Assembly: GCA_051859505.1 (NCBI GenBank)
Contig: JBHYFN010000024.1
Coordinates: 1-59,273, forward strand
Direction of reading: 5' to 3'
Length of the DNA stretch: 59,273 nucleotides
From: JAFIEN01 sp051859505
Lineage (GTDB): Bacteria > Pseudomonadota > Alphaproteobacteria > Rhodobacterales > Rhodobacteraceae
Part shown: positions 1-8,553 of the stretch, piece after piece
Position numbering within the stretch: position 1 is the stretch's first letter
Layout of the letters: every line of letters begins with the position of its first letter
Translations under genes and position numbers: made by a program
The notes under the pieces: generated by a model
The model's database searches: none
Seen by the model: only the letters and a program-made list of their open reading frames with translations
What the model was told of the DNA's origin: nothing

Positions 1-54
1 TTCGCTCCGGCGCGGGCAGCCTGGCGGGGCGGGATATCGGGGGCAGTGGTTTGA
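1..54 (+). CDS. possible 3' end of the upstream gene of the LIV-type operon
   Basis: The frame starting at base 1 stays open to a TGA at 52-54, which overlaps the TTG start of the following permease (51-53). Such an overlap is usual between co-translated genes, so this could be the last 17 codons of an upstream operon gene. The other two forward frames are also open across the edge and 17 residues are too few to recognise a family, so the reading is tentative. Confidence 0.25.
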   Translation, partial: FAPARAAWRGGISGAVV

Positions 55-914
55 TCTGGATCGACACATTGGTGCAGGGCGTTCTTCTGGGCGGGCTTTA
101 TGCGCTGTTCGCGGCGGGCCTGAGCCTGGTTTTCGGCATCATGCGGCTGGTCAACCTGGCCCATGGCGACCTGATCGTGCTGGGCGCCTACATGATCCTG
201 CTGGTCGTGTCGGTTCTCGGGCTGAACCCCTTTGTCGCGACGCTTGTCGCCATGCCGATCATGTTCGCGTTGGGCTGGCTTCTGCAGCGCGGGATCCTGA
301 ACCGGGTGCTGGGGGGGGATATCCTGCCGCCGCTTCTGGTGACCTTCGGCCTGTCGGTGGTGATCCAGAACGCGCTTCTCGAGGGGTTTTCGGCCGACAG
401 CCAGCGCCTGCGGCCCGGGCCGATCGAGAGCGCCTCGGTCGATCTGGGGATCGTGACCGTGGGGGTGATGCCGCTTCTGACCTTCGCCTCGGCGGTGGGA
501 GTGATCGTGGTGTTGAACCAGATCTTCTATCGCACCGCCCTTGGCCGGGCCTTTCGCGCCACCTCGGACGATCCGGTCACGGCGCAGCTGATGGGGGTCA
601 GGCCCGAGAGCCTGTTCGCCGTGGCGACCGGGATTGCCATGGTCGTTGTCACCATTGCCGCCATGTATCTGGGAATGCGGGCGAATTTCGACCCCTCGAT
701 CGGGCCTGCGCGGCTGATCTATGCTTTCGAGGCGGTGATCATCGGCGGCCTGGGCAGTCTCTGGGGCACGCTTGCGGGGGGCATCATCATCGGCGTGGCC
801 CAGACGATGGGGGCCGCGATCAACCCCGAGTGGCAGATCCTGTCGGGCCATATCGCCTTTCTGATCGTGCTGCTGATCCGTCCGCGGGGCCTGTTTCCCC
901 GGGCGCAGGACTGA
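51..914 (+). CDS. branched-chain amino acid-type ABC transporter permease (LivH family)
   Basis: This is an inner-membrane permease of the LIV/HAAT ABC importer class, forming the channel with the LivM-type protein encoded next. The 287-residue product has the family's hydrophobic pattern of about eight membrane segments. It opens with the typical glycine-rich GVLLGGLYALFAAGLSLVFG segment followed by RLVNLAHGD near residue 43, and its C-terminal half carries the EAVIIGGLGSLWG motif. The start is a TTG at 51, which fits the usual LivH N-terminus. The transporter's own ATPases and binding protein lie outside the window. Neighbouring hydroxylase and ring-cleavage genes suggest an aromatic acid or related carboxylate rather than an amino acid as substrate, which is inference from context. 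Confidence 0.9.
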   Translation: MIWIDTLVQGVLLGGLYALFAAGLSLVFGIMRLVNLAHGDLIVLGAYMILLVVSVLGLNPFVATLVAMPIMFALGWLLQRGILNRVLGGDILPPLLVTFGLSVVIQNALLEGFSADSQRLRPGPIESASVDLGIVTVGVMPLLTFASAVGVIVVLNQIFYRTALGRAFRATSDDPVTAQLMGVRPESLFAVATGIAMVVVTIAAMYLGMRANFDPSIGPARLIYAFEAVIIGGLGSLWGTLAGGIIIGVAQTMGAAINPEWQILSGHIAFLIVLLIRPRGLFPRAQD

Positions 915-926
915 GGGGGTGGGGCG

Positions 927-1991
927 ATGAGTTACCATGTCGAAACCCGCACCCGCGCCTCGACCATTGCCGGGCTGGCGGCTGTGGTGCTGGTGGTCGT
1001 TCTGTTCGCGCTGCCGGCCTTTGCCAGCCGCAGCACGATACAGGACCTGTTCTTCATCCTGACCATGCTGGTGCTGGCGCAGTTCTGGAACCTGCTCGCG
1101 GGCTATGGCGGGCTGGTCAGCGTGGGGCAGCAGGCCTTTGTGGGCATGGGGGCCTATACGCTCTTCGGGGCGGCGATCCTCTGGGGGCTGGACCCGATCC
1201 TGGCCATTCCGCTGGGCGGCCTCGTGGCGCTGGCGGTGGCCGTGCCGACGGCGTTCTTCGTCTTCCGGCTGCAGGGCGCCTATTTCGCCATCGGCACCTG
1301 GGTCGTGGCCGAGGTGGTGCGGCTTCTGGTGATGCAGTGGAAATCGGTGGGGGGCGGCTCGGGCACCTCGCTGCCGCGCGACGTGACGGGCGAGATGATC
1401 GGGCTGGCCTTCGTACAGGAGCTGTTCGGGGTCCGGGCGGCGGCGGCGGCGGATATCCTGACCTACTGGCTGGCGCTGGTCCTGTGCATCCTGACCATCG
1501 GCGGGATCTACTGGCTTTTGCGCACCAAGCGGGGGCTGGCTCTGGCCGCCGTGCGCGACAATGTCGAGGCCGCCAAGGCGCTGGGCGTGGATGCGGGGCG
1601 GATGAAATGGCTGGTCTTTCTGACCGCAGCTTTCGGCACCGGGGTGGCTGGTGCGCTGATCTATCTGCAGAAGGGGCGGATTTCGCCCGATGCCGCCTTC
1701 TCGGTCAATGACTGGACGGCCTATGTGATCTTCATCGTGGTCATCGGCGGGATCGGCACGATCGAGGGGCCGATCGTGGGCGTCCTTGTCTTCTTCCTCT
1801 TGCAGACCTTCTTTGCGCAATACGGCGCCTGGTACCTGATGGCCCTGGGCGCCATCGGCATCACCATCATGCTTTTCGCGCCCCGGGGCCTCTGGGGGCT
1901 TTTTTCGGACAAGACCGGTATCCAGCTTTTCCCGATCCGCCGCAGGCTGGCGGGGGGCAAGCTCGCATCTGTGGAGGAACGACATGGCTGA
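927..1991 (+). CDS. branched-chain amino acid-type ABC transporter permease (LivM family)
   Basis: This is the second membrane subunit of the LIV-type importer. The 354-residue protein has a soluble N-terminal stretch of about 15 residues, then repeated hydrophobic helices. It contains the LivM hallmarks GYGGLVSVGQQAF (near residue 60) and RGLALAAVRDN (near 206), and ends in a charged cytoplasmic tail. It starts 12 bases after livH, and its final codons overlap the ATG of the flavin monooxygenase by 8 bases. This ties transport and catabolism into one operon and supports an aromatic substrate for the importer. Confidence 0.9.
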   Translation: MSYHVETRTRASTIAGLAAVVLVVVLFALPAFASRSTIQDLFFILTMLVLAQFWNLLAGYGGLVSVGQQAFVGMGAYTLFGAAILWGLDPILAIPLGGLVALAVAVPTAFFVFRLQGAYFAIGTWVVAEVVRLLVMQWKSVGGGSGTSLPRDVTGEMIGLAFVQELFGVRAAAAADILTYWLALVLCILTIGGIYWLLRTKRGLALAAVRDNVEAAKALGVDAGRMKWLVFLTAAFGTGVAGALIYLQKGRISPDAAFSVNDWTAYVIFIVVIGGIGTIEGPIVGVLVFFLLQTFFAQYGAWYLMALGAIGITIMLFAPRGLWGLFSDKTGIQLFPIRRRLAGGKLASVEERHG

Positions 1992-3741
1992 CATCACGAC
2001 CGAGGTTCTGGTCATCGGCACGGGGCCTGCGGGCTCGGCCTCGGCAGCGCTTCTGGCGACCTACGGGGTAGAGGTGATGGTGGTGAACCGCTACCGCTGG
2101 CTTGCCAACACGCCGCGCGCCCATATCACCAACCAGCGCACGATGGAGGTACTGCGCGATCTGGGCCGCGAGGTCGAGGACGAGGCCTATCTGCACGCCA
2201 CCCCGCAGGAGCTGATGGGCAACAACGTCTTTTGCGAAAGCCTTGCGGGCGAGGAGCTTGGGCGGATGCAGTCCTGGGGCACCGCGCCCGCGAGCAAGGC
2301 CGCGCATCTGCTGGCCTCGCCCACATTCATGAACGACCTGCCGCAGACCTTCATGGAACCCCTGCTCTTCAAGACCGCCTGCGCGCGGGGGGCGCAGGCG
2401 CGGATGTCGACCGAATATCTGGGCCATGTCGAGGATGCGGATGGCGTGACCGCCACCTGTCTTGACCGGCTGACGGGGAAAGAGATCACCATTCGCGCGA
2501 AATACCTGATCGGCGCGGATGGCGGGAACTCGAAGGTGGCCGAGGTGGCGGGCCTGCCGTTCGAGGGGCAGATGGGTGTCGGCGGGTCGATGAACATCCT
2601 GTTCCGGGCGGATCTGTCGAAATACGTCGCCCACCGGCCGAGCGTGCTTTACTGGGTGATGCAGCCCGGCGCCAATGTCGGCGGGATCGGCATGGGGCTG
2701 GTGCGGATGGTCCGGCCCTGGAACGAATGGCTGATCGTCTGGGGCTATGACATCAACGAACCCGCCCCCGTGGTGGATGCCGCGATGGCCACGCAGGTGG
2801 CGCGGCAACTGGTGGGCGATCCGAAGCTCGAGATCGAGCTGCTTTCGGCCAATACCTGGACCGTGAACAACATGTACGCGACCCATATGCAGACCGAGCG
2901 GGTCTTCATCATGGGGGATGCGGCGCATCGGCATCCGCCGTCGAACGGGCTGGGGTCGAATACCTCGATTCAGGATGCGTTCAATCTGGCCTGGAAACTG
3001 GCGCTGGCGGTGAAGGGCAAGGCGGGGCCGGGCCTTCTGGAGACCTATTCGCAGGAACGCGCGCCGGTGGCGAAGCAGATCGTGACGCGGGCCAACCAGT
3101 CCATCACCGAGTTCGGCCCGATCTTCGAGGCGCTGGGCCTTCTGGGCTCGGTCGATCCGGTGAAGATGCAGGAGAACATGGACAAGCGCTGCAATTCCGA
3201 TGCCGCCGCCGAAGCGCAGCGCGAGGCGTTGCGAAAGGCCATCGAGTTCAAGAAATACGAATTCGATTGCCACGGGGTCGAGATGAACCAGCGCTATAGC
3301 TCGGCCGCGGTGGTGCGCGACGGGCAGGAGGCGCCGGCGCCCAATGCGGATATGGAGCTGCATTACCAGCCCACCACCTGGCCCGGCGCGCGGATCCCGC
3401 ATTGCTGGCTGTTCGATGCCGAGGGGGGCAGGATGTCGACGCTCGACCTCTGCGGCAAGGGCGTCTTCACGATCTTCACCGGCATCGGGGGCGAGGCCTG
3501 GCAGGCGGCGGCCGAGAAGGTGGGCCGCGATCTGGGCGTGACCATCGCGGTCCATGTCATTGGCCCCCGCAAGGCGGTGCAGGATCATCTGGGCGACTGG
3601 GCGCGCATCCGCGAAACCGGTGACACCGGCGCGGTGATGACCCGGCCCGATCAGCATGTCTGCTACCGCGTTGCAACGATGCCCGCCGATCCGGCGGCGG
3701 AACTGGCGCGCGTCTTCACCTCCATCCTTGCAAGGGGCTGA
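1984..3741 (+). CDS. FAD-dependent aromatic hydroxylase (phenol/2,4-dichlorophenol monooxygenase type)
   Basis: This is a class A flavoprotein monooxygenase expected to hydroxylate a phenolic ring using NAD(P)H and oxygen in the cytoplasm. The 585-residue length matches the PheA/TfdB group. The dinucleotide fold GTGPAG is at residues 12-17, the DG motif (GADGGNS) near 177-183, and the FAD ribityl motif GDAAH at 311-315 followed by PPSNGLGSNTSIQDAFNL. The TPRAHITNQRTMEVLRDLG stretch near the N-terminus is typical of TfdB-like enzymes, and a thioredoxin-like C-terminal domain follows. The intradiol dioxygenase gene starts 2 bases after its stop, so the likely product is a catechol or hydroxyquinol. 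The exact substrate cannot be read from sequence. Confidence 0.88.
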   Translation: MADITTEVLVIGTGPAGSASAALLATYGVEVMVVNRYRWLANTPRAHITNQRTMEVLRDLGREVEDEAYLHATPQELMGNNVFCESLAGEELGRMQSWGTAPASKAAHLLASPTFMNDLPQTFMEPLLFKTACARGAQARMSTEYLGHVEDADGVTATCLDRLTGKEITIRAKYLIGADGGNSKVAEVAGLPFEGQMGVGGSMNILFRADLSKYVAHRPSVLYWVMQPGANVGGIGMGLVRMVRPWNEWLIVWGYDINEPAPVVDAAMATQVARQLVGDPKLEIELLSANTWTVNNMYATHMQTERVFIMGDAAHRHPPSNGLGSNTSIQDAFNLAWKLALAVKGKAGPGLLETYSQERAPVAKQIVTRANQSITEFGPIFEALGLLGSVDPVKMQENMDKRCNSDAAAEAQREALRKAIEFKKYEFDCHGVEMNQRYSSAAVVRDGQEAPAPNADMELHYQPTTWPGARIPHCWLFDAEGGRMSTLDLCGKGVFTIFTGIGGEAWQAAAEKVGRDLGVTIAVHVIGPRKAVQDHLGDWARIRETGDTGAVMTRPDQHVCYRVATMPADPAAELARVFTSILARG

Positions 3742-3743
3742 CC

Positions 3744-4619
3744 ATGACCGAACAGGGCTATTTCACCGAAGAGACCTCGGCCGAGGTCGTCATCAGCCGC
3801 AATGCCAAGGCCGGGGATGCCCGTCTGGCCGAGGTGATGGCCGTCCTCATCAAGCACCTGCACGCCGCGGTGAAAGAGATCGAGCCGACCGAGGAGGAAT
3901 GGTTCAAGGCGATCATGTTCCTGACCGAGACGGGCCAGATGTGCAACGAATGGCGGCAGGAATACATCCTTCTGTCGGATGTGCTGGGCGTGTCGATGCT
4001 GGTCGATGCGATCAACAACCGCAAACCCTCGGGCGCGTCGGAATCCACCGTGCTGGGGCCGTTCCATGTGGCCGATGCGCCGGAACTGCCGCTTGGGTCG
4101 GACATCTGCCTTGACCAGAAGGGCGAGCCGATGCTGGTCCGGGGGCGGATCCTGTCGACCGACGGCACGCCGCTGGCGGGGGCGAAGGTGGATGTCTGGC
4201 AGGCCAATGACGAAGGCTTCTACGACGTGCAGCAGAAGGGCATCCAGCCCGATTTCAACCTGCGCGGCGTGTTCCGCACGAACGAGGCGGGCGAATACTG
4301 GTTCAAGGGGGTGAAGCCGAAATACTATCCTATCCCCGACGACGGCCCTGTGGGCAAGCTTCTGCGCGCCCTTGGCCGCCATCCCTACCGCCCCGCGCAT
4401 CTTCACTACATCCTCGAGGCCGAGGGGCACGAGCGGCTTGTCACCCATATCTTCGACCCCGATGATCCCTATATCCATTCGGATGCGGTCTTTGGCGTGA
4501 AGGAAAGCCTGATGGCGCGGTTCGCCCTCATCACCGATCCGGCGCGCCAGAAGGAGGCGGGCTTCGCCGGTCCCTTCCTCGAGGTGGTGCATGATTTCGT
4601 GCTGGCCCCGGTGACATGA
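3744..4619 (+). CDS. intradiol ring-cleavage dioxygenase (catechol/hydroxyquinol 1,2-dioxygenase family)
   Basis: This is a non-haem Fe(III) enzyme that cleaves a catechol-type ring between the two hydroxyl carbons. The 291-residue protein has the helical N-terminal dioxygenase domain (about residues 20-95) and the beta-sandwich catalytic domain. Probable iron ligands are Tyr160, Tyr195, His219 and His221 (in RPAHLH). The SESTVLGPFHVADAPELP segment resembles hydroxyquinol 1,2-dioxygenases more than plain catechol dioxygenases, so hydroxyquinol giving maleylacetate is the favoured reaction, although no maleylacetate reductase gene is visible here. Its last four bases overlap the start of the next gene (ATGA). 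Confidence 0.9.
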   Translation: MTEQGYFTEETSAEVVISRNAKAGDARLAEVMAVLIKHLHAAVKEIEPTEEEWFKAIMFLTETGQMCNEWRQEYILLSDVLGVSMLVDAINNRKPSGASESTVLGPFHVADAPELPLGSDICLDQKGEPMLVRGRILSTDGTPLAGAKVDVWQANDEGFYDVQQKGIQPDFNLRGVFRTNEAGEYWFKGVKPKYYPIPDDGPVGKLLRALGRHPYRPAHLHYILEAEGHERLVTHIFDPDDPYIHSDAVFGVKESLMARFALITDPARQKEAGFAGPFLEVVHDFVLAPVT

Positions 4620-5467
4620 CCGACCACGCCGGCAAGCCCTGCATCCTTTGCGTGGCGATCACCGGGTCGCTGCCGCGCAAGGCCAACAACCCCGCCGTGC
4701 CGATCACCGTGTCGGAACAGGTGGAAAGCACGCATGAGGCGTTCGAGGCCGGCGCCTCGATCGTTCATGCCCATGTGAGGAACGACGACGAGAGCCCCAG
4801 TTCCGACCCCGACAAATTCGCGCGTCTGAAAGAGGGACTGGAGAAGTACTGCCCCGGCATGATCCTGCAGTTCTCGACCGGGGGCCGGTCGGGCGCGGGG
4901 GAGGCGCGGGGGGGGATGCTGCCGCTTCGGCCCGATATGGCAAGCCTCTCGGTCGGGTCCAACAACTTCCCGACGCGGGTCTATGAGAACCCGCCCGATC
5001 TGGTGGATTGGCTGGCCGCCCGGATGCAGGAGCATGACATCAAGCCCGAGGTCGAGGCTTTCGACCTGTCGCATATCTTCAGGGCGGCCGAAATGCACCG
5101 CGCCGGGCAGATCCGCGACACACCCTATGTGCAGTTCGTCATGGGCGTGAAGAACGCCATGCCCGCCGACCGCGAGGTGTTCGATTTCTACGTCCACACC
5201 GTGAAGCGGCTGTTCGGGCCGGAGGCGCCCTGGTGCGCGGCGGGGATCGGGGCGAACCAGATCCTTCTGAATGATTGGGCGATTTCGGCGGGCGGGCATG
5301 CGCGGACCGGGCTTGAAGACAATGTCCGCCTTGACCGTGACCGGCTGGCCCCGTCGAATGCCGCCCTGGTGCGCCGCGCGGCCGAGATCTGCGAGCGTTA
5401 CGACAGGCCCGTCGCCAGCTGGCGCGAGGCGCGCCAGATCCTTGGCCTCAGGATGCCGCCGGCCTGA
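4616..5467 (+). CDS. beta-keto acid cleavage enzyme (BKACE, formerly DUF849)
   Basis: BKACE enzymes are zinc-dependent and convert a beta-keto acid plus acetyl-CoA into acetoacetate and a shortened acyl-CoA. The 283-residue protein is a complete member. The metal ligands are visible as His51 and His53 in IVHAHVR, and the late glutamate is Glu234 in the GGHARTGLEDN motif. STGGRSG and QFVMGVKNAMPAD segments are also typical. It is the last gene of the aromatic operon (ATGA overlap), where ring cleavage would deliver a keto-diacid. A beta-ketoadipate-like substrate giving succinyl-CoA is therefore plausible but not shown. Confidence 0.88.
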   Translation: MTDHAGKPCILCVAITGSLPRKANNPAVPITVSEQVESTHEAFEAGASIVHAHVRNDDESPSSDPDKFARLKEGLEKYCPGMILQFSTGGRSGAGEARGGMLPLRPDMASLSVGSNNFPTRVYENPPDLVDWLAARMQEHDIKPEVEAFDLSHIFRAAEMHRAGQIRDTPYVQFVMGVKNAMPADREVFDFYVHTVKRLFGPEAPWCAAGIGANQILLNDWAISAGGHARTGLEDNVRLDRDRLAPSNAALVRRAAEICERYDRPVASWREARQILGLRMPPA

Positions 5468-5489
5468 CAGCGCGGGCCAGGGCGGGCGC

Positions 5490-5532
5490 GGGGCAGGGCG
5501 CCCCGGGTCAGGGTGCTTTGGGGCAGGGCGCC
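5490..5532. repeat. direct repeat in the gap between convergent genes
   Basis: The 13-base word GGGGCAGGGCGCC occurs at 5490-5502 and again at 5520-5532, a 30-base period. The gap separates the convergent keto-acid cleavage and ABC ATPase genes. No T-tract hairpin is obvious, so this looks like slippage-type repetition rather than a terminator. Confidence 0.5.
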
Positions 5533-5548
5533 TTGGGCCGGCCGGTGA

Positions 5549-6634
5549 TCAGGCCACCGCGCGGGGCCAGACCATGCCGCTGTCGTCAAAGACATGGGCC
5601 TGCGTGGTGTCGATCGCCACCCGCGCCGTATCGCCCGGATGGAAGCGCGAGGTCTGGTCCGCCTCGACGATCAGCGGCCCTGCATCGCTGTCGAGATAGA
5701 GATAGGTCGTGTTGCCCAACTGCTCGACCACCGAGACTCGGCCCGAAACGGGGCCATCCTCGGCAAGGGTCAGATGCTCGGGCCGGATGCCCAGCTCGAC
5801 GCTGCGGTCGCCATCGAAGGCAGGCACCGCGCGCGGACCGAGCGCCACCGTGGCGCCGCCCTGCAGGGTGACGTTCAGGCCCGCAGCGCTGCGCACGGCG
5901 CGGGCGGGCAGGAAGTTCATCGCCGGCGAGCCGATGAACCCCGCGACAAAGCGGTTGGCCGGGTTGTTGTACAGCTCGAGCGGGCTGCCCTGCTGGCTGA
6001 TGACGCCCTTGTCCAGCACGACGATCTGATCGGCCAGCGTCATCGCCTCGACCTGATCATGGGTGACATAGATCATCGTGGTCTTGAGTTCGTTGTGCAG
6101 CTTGGCCAGTTCCAGCCGCATCTGCACCCGCAACAGCGCGTCGAGGTTCGACAGCGGCTCGTCGAACAGGAACACCTCGGGATCGCGCACAAGGGCGCGG
6201 CCGATGGCAACGCGCTGGCGCTGACCGCCCGAAAGCTCGGCCGGGCGGCGGTCCATCAGCTGTTCCAGCTGCAGAAGCTTCGCCACCTGAAGCCCGCGCT
6301 CGCGCTGCTGCGCCTTGGGCACGCGGGCCAGCGAGAGCGAGAAGCAGATGTTCTGCTCGACCGTCAGATGGGGGTAGAGGGCATAGTTCTGGAACACCAT
6401 GGCGACGCGGCGCTTGGCCGGCATCTCGTGGGTCACATCGGCATTGCCGATATGGACCTGCCCGCCTGTCACCTCTTCCAGCCCCGCGATCATGCGCAGA
6501 AGCGTGGACTTGCCGCAGCCCGAGGGGCCGAGAAGGGCGCAGAAAGACCCGTCCTCGACCGAGAGGCTCAGGTTGCGAATGACCTCGACCGCGCCGAAAC
6601 GCTTGATGATGGACTGAAGTTCGACCGAAGCCAT
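5549..6634 (-). CDS. sugar ABC transporter ATP-binding protein (MalK/UgpC family)
   Basis: This is the ATPase that powers the sugar importer encoded by the three preceding minus-strand genes. The 361-residue protein has Walker A GPSGCGKST (36-44), signature LSGGQ (134-138) and Walker B VFLFDEP (154-160), followed by HDQVEAMTLAD. The MalK-type C-terminal regulatory domain (about 240-361) is present. The ATG at 6634 is preceded by GGGAG at a good distance. It is the last gene of the operon, separated from the permease by 109 bases that contain a duplicated GC palindrome. The substrate is probably a plant-derived oligosaccharide given the GH2 gene upstream, which is inference. Confidence 0.93.
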   Translation of the reverse strand: MASVELQSIIKRFGAVEVIRNLSLSVEDGSFCALLGPSGCGKSTLLRMIAGLEEVTGGQVHIGNADVTHEMPAKRRVAMVFQNYALYPHLTVEQNICFSLSLARVPKAQQRERGLQVAKLLQLEQLMDRRPAELSGGQRQRVAIGRALVRDPEVFLFDEPLSNLDALLRVQMRLELAKLHNELKTTMIYVTHDQVEAMTLADQIVVLDKGVISQQGSPLELYNNPANRFVAGFIGSPAMNFLPARAVRSAAGLNVTLQGGATVALGPRAVPAFDGDRSVELGIRPEHLTLAEDGPVSGRVSVVEQLGNTTYLYLDSDAGPLIVEADQTSRFHPGDTARVAIDTTQAHVFDDSGMVWPRAVA

Positions 6635-6681
6635 GCGGCTTACTCCCGTTGCGATACCTGTGCCCCCGTCGTCGTGATGAG

Positions 6682-6727
6682 GCCCCGGGGCGCGCGCGAG
6701 GGGGGCGGCGCGCCTTTGCCCCGGGGC
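6682..6727. repeat. two copies of a 10-base GC palindrome between permease and ATPase genes
   Basis: GCCCCGGGGC appears at 6682-6691 and 6718-6727. Each copy is self-complementary and the two can also pair with each other across a 26-base spacer. In the minus-strand transcript this would make a stable hairpin between permease and ATPase cistrons, possibly protecting or uncoupling the mRNA segments. No U-tract follows. Confidence 0.45.
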
Positions 6728-6743
6728 GGATATGGCGGGGCCG

Positions 6744-7604
6744 CTACCCCTTGATCCCGGCGGAAAGCGCGATGGCCTGGGTCACGCGCCTCTGGAACAG
6801 CAGATAGGCCAGCGCGACGGGCAGGCTGGCCATGACAGCCCCGGCCAGCACGCGGCCATAACGGACGCCGAAACTGTCCTGCACGGCGGTGATGCCCACG
6901 GTGACGGTCATCATCTTTTCGTTCTGCACGGCAAGGAAGGGCCAGAGAAAGGAATTCCACGCGCCGATGAAGGTGATGATCGCCATGGCCGTGGTCACGC
7001 CCCAGTTCATCGGCAGAAAGACGCGCCAGAACAGCTGGTATTCATTGGCGCCGTCCATCACGGCGGCCTCTCGGAACTCCTTGGGCAGGCCGTCGAAAAA
7101 GCCCTTGTAGACGATCACCGTGACCGGGGTCAGCAGCATCGGCAGGATGATCCCGGCATAGGTGTTGAGCATGCCGACGCCCGCGACGATCAGAAAGTGG
7201 TTCACGATCAGGGCCGGGATCGGGATCATGAAGCTGGCCAGGATCGTCCACCACAAAAGCCGCCGCCCCGGAAAGCGCAGCTGCGAGATCGCATAGCCCG
7301 TCATCGCCGCCATCACGACCGAGATCACGGTGATCGCCACCGAGGTGATGGTCGAGTTGAGGTACCATGTCGGCAGCTGGGAATTCTGGATGCCGAAGAT
7401 ATAGCCCGCCAGCGTCGGCTCGGACGGCCAGAGCGAGAATTCGCGCACCGTCGCCTCGTCGGCGCGCAGGCTGGTGACGATGGCCCAGTAGATCGGCAGG
7501 AACCAGATCGCCGCCGCGATCAGCGTCAGAAGCGTCAGAAGCGCGCTGCCAAGGTTGAAGCGGCGGCGGGGGACAGAGGGGTTGGCGGTGGCTGCGATGG
7601 TCAT
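6744..7604 (-). CDS. carbohydrate ABC transporter permease (MalG/CUT1 type)
   Basis: This is an inner-membrane permease of the CUT1 sugar importer family. The 286-residue protein has six predicted membrane segments and the ATPase-contacting EAA loop EFREAAVMDGANEYQLFWRV followed by FLPMN in its second half. The start ATG overlaps the stop of the MalF-type gene by four bases (ATGA), so the two permeases are translationally coupled. The sequence does not reveal the sugar. Confidence 0.92.
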   Translation of the reverse strand: MTIAATANPSVPRRRFNLGSALLTLLTLIAAAIWFLPIYWAIVTSLRADEATVREFSLWPSEPTLAGYIFGIQNSQLPTWYLNSTITSVAITVISVVMAAMTGYAISQLRFPGRRLLWWTILASFMIPIPALIVNHFLIVAGVGMLNTYAGIILPMLLTPVTVIVYKGFFDGLPKEFREAAVMDGANEYQLFWRVFLPMNWGVTTAMAIITFIGAWNSFLWPFLAVQNEKMMTVTVGITAVQDSFGVRYGRVLAGAVMASLPVALAYLLFQRRVTQAIALSAGIKG

Positions 7605-8476
7605 TTCGGCCCCCGGATGCGAAGCAGTTGATATTGCAGGACCGAAAGCCCCGCGACGAGGATGAACAGCATCACCGCCACCGCCGCGGCATAGCCGCCC
7701 TGGTTTCGCTGGAAGGCGCTTTCATAGATATATTGCACCATGACCATCGTGGATTGCGTGCGCCCGCCCCGGGCAAAGAGATAGACCTGGTCAAAGATCT
7801 TGAGCTGCAGGATCAGCTGGATCGTCAGGCACAGCACCGTGATCGGCCAGATCAGCGGCCAGGTGATGCGGACGAACATCTGCCAGGTGGTCGCACCATC
7901 AAGCTGGGCGGCCTCGTAAAGCTCTTTGGGGATGTTGCGCAGACCGGCAAGGAACAGCAGGATCGAAAAGCCGTTGGTCCACCAGATTGTGATCAGCGCC
8001 ACCCCCGGCATGAACCAGGGCAGGTTGCGCCAGACGTTCACCGGGCGCCCGGCCAATGGTTCGATCACGCGCTGGGCGATGCCGAACTGCACATTGGTCA
8101 GCCAGTCCCAGATGATCCAGACCACCGAGACGGGCAGGATGAACGGCAGGAAGAACAGCGCCAGCACCATGCTTTGCAGCCATCCGTTCAGCCGCCGCAC
8201 CATCAGCGCGATCAACAGCGCCACGGCCGTGCCGGGCACCACTGTCAGGATGACGAAATAGGTCGTGTTCCAGACGGCGGTGCGGAACACACGCTCGCCG
8301 AACATCCGGGTGTAGTTGTCCCAGCCGACGAACTCGCCGGGTCCGATCAGGGGCGCGTTGGTAAAGCTCAGCCGCACCATCTGGATCGTGGGCCAGACGA
8401 ACATCCAGCCATAAACAGCGACAAACGGCGCGACGAAAACAAGAGCCGCGATGAGCTCGTGGCGTCTTTTCAGCAT
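7601..8476 (-). CDS. carbohydrate ABC transporter permease (MalF/CUT1 type)
   Basis: This is the partner permease of the CUT1 importer. From the ATG at 8476 the protein is 291 residues, starting with the charged MLKRRHEL and a first membrane helix. The EAA loop (ELYEAAQLDGATTWQMFVRI) lies in the last third. I prefer 8476 because GGAAAGAG precedes it. The frame also opens at 8521, but that start would lie inside the stem-loop that follows the binding-protein gene. Confidence 0.9.
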   Translation of the reverse strand: MLKRRHELIAALVFVAPFVAVYGWMFVWPTIQMVRLSFTNAPLIGPGEFVGWDNYTRMFGERVFRTAVWNTTYFVILTVVPGTAVALLIALMVRRLNGWLQSMVLALFFLPFILPVSVVWIIWDWLTNVQFGIAQRVIEPLAGRPVNVWRNLPWFMPGVALITIWWTNGFSILLFLAGLRNIPKELYEAAQLDGATTWQMFVRITWPLIWPITVLCLTIQLILQLKIFDQVYLFARGGRTQSTMVMVQYIYESAFQRNQGGYAAAVAVMLFILVAGLSVLQYQLLRIRGPK

Positions 8477-8507
8477 CTCTTTCCTGCCCCGAAAGAAGAG
8501 AGAAAGA

Positions 8508-8538
8508 CCGGACCCCGGCAAAGCTGCCCGGGGTCCGG
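8508..8538 (-). terminator. stem-loop between binding-protein and permease genes
   Basis: CCGGACCCCGG (8508-8518) and CCGGGGTCCGG (8528-8538) form a perfect 11-base stem with a 9-base loop. In the minus-strand transcript it is followed by a pyrimidine-rich run. It sits directly after the binding-protein stop, so it probably acts as a partial terminator or 3' stabiliser giving more binding protein than permease. Confidence 0.75.
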
Positions 8539-8553
8539 TTCGGTGTCAGCCGG

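Noticed and set aside
1867..3657. Minus-strand open frame opposite the flavin hydroxylase
   Set aside because: No domain, no ribosome-binding site, and the plus strand carries a complete flavoprotein.
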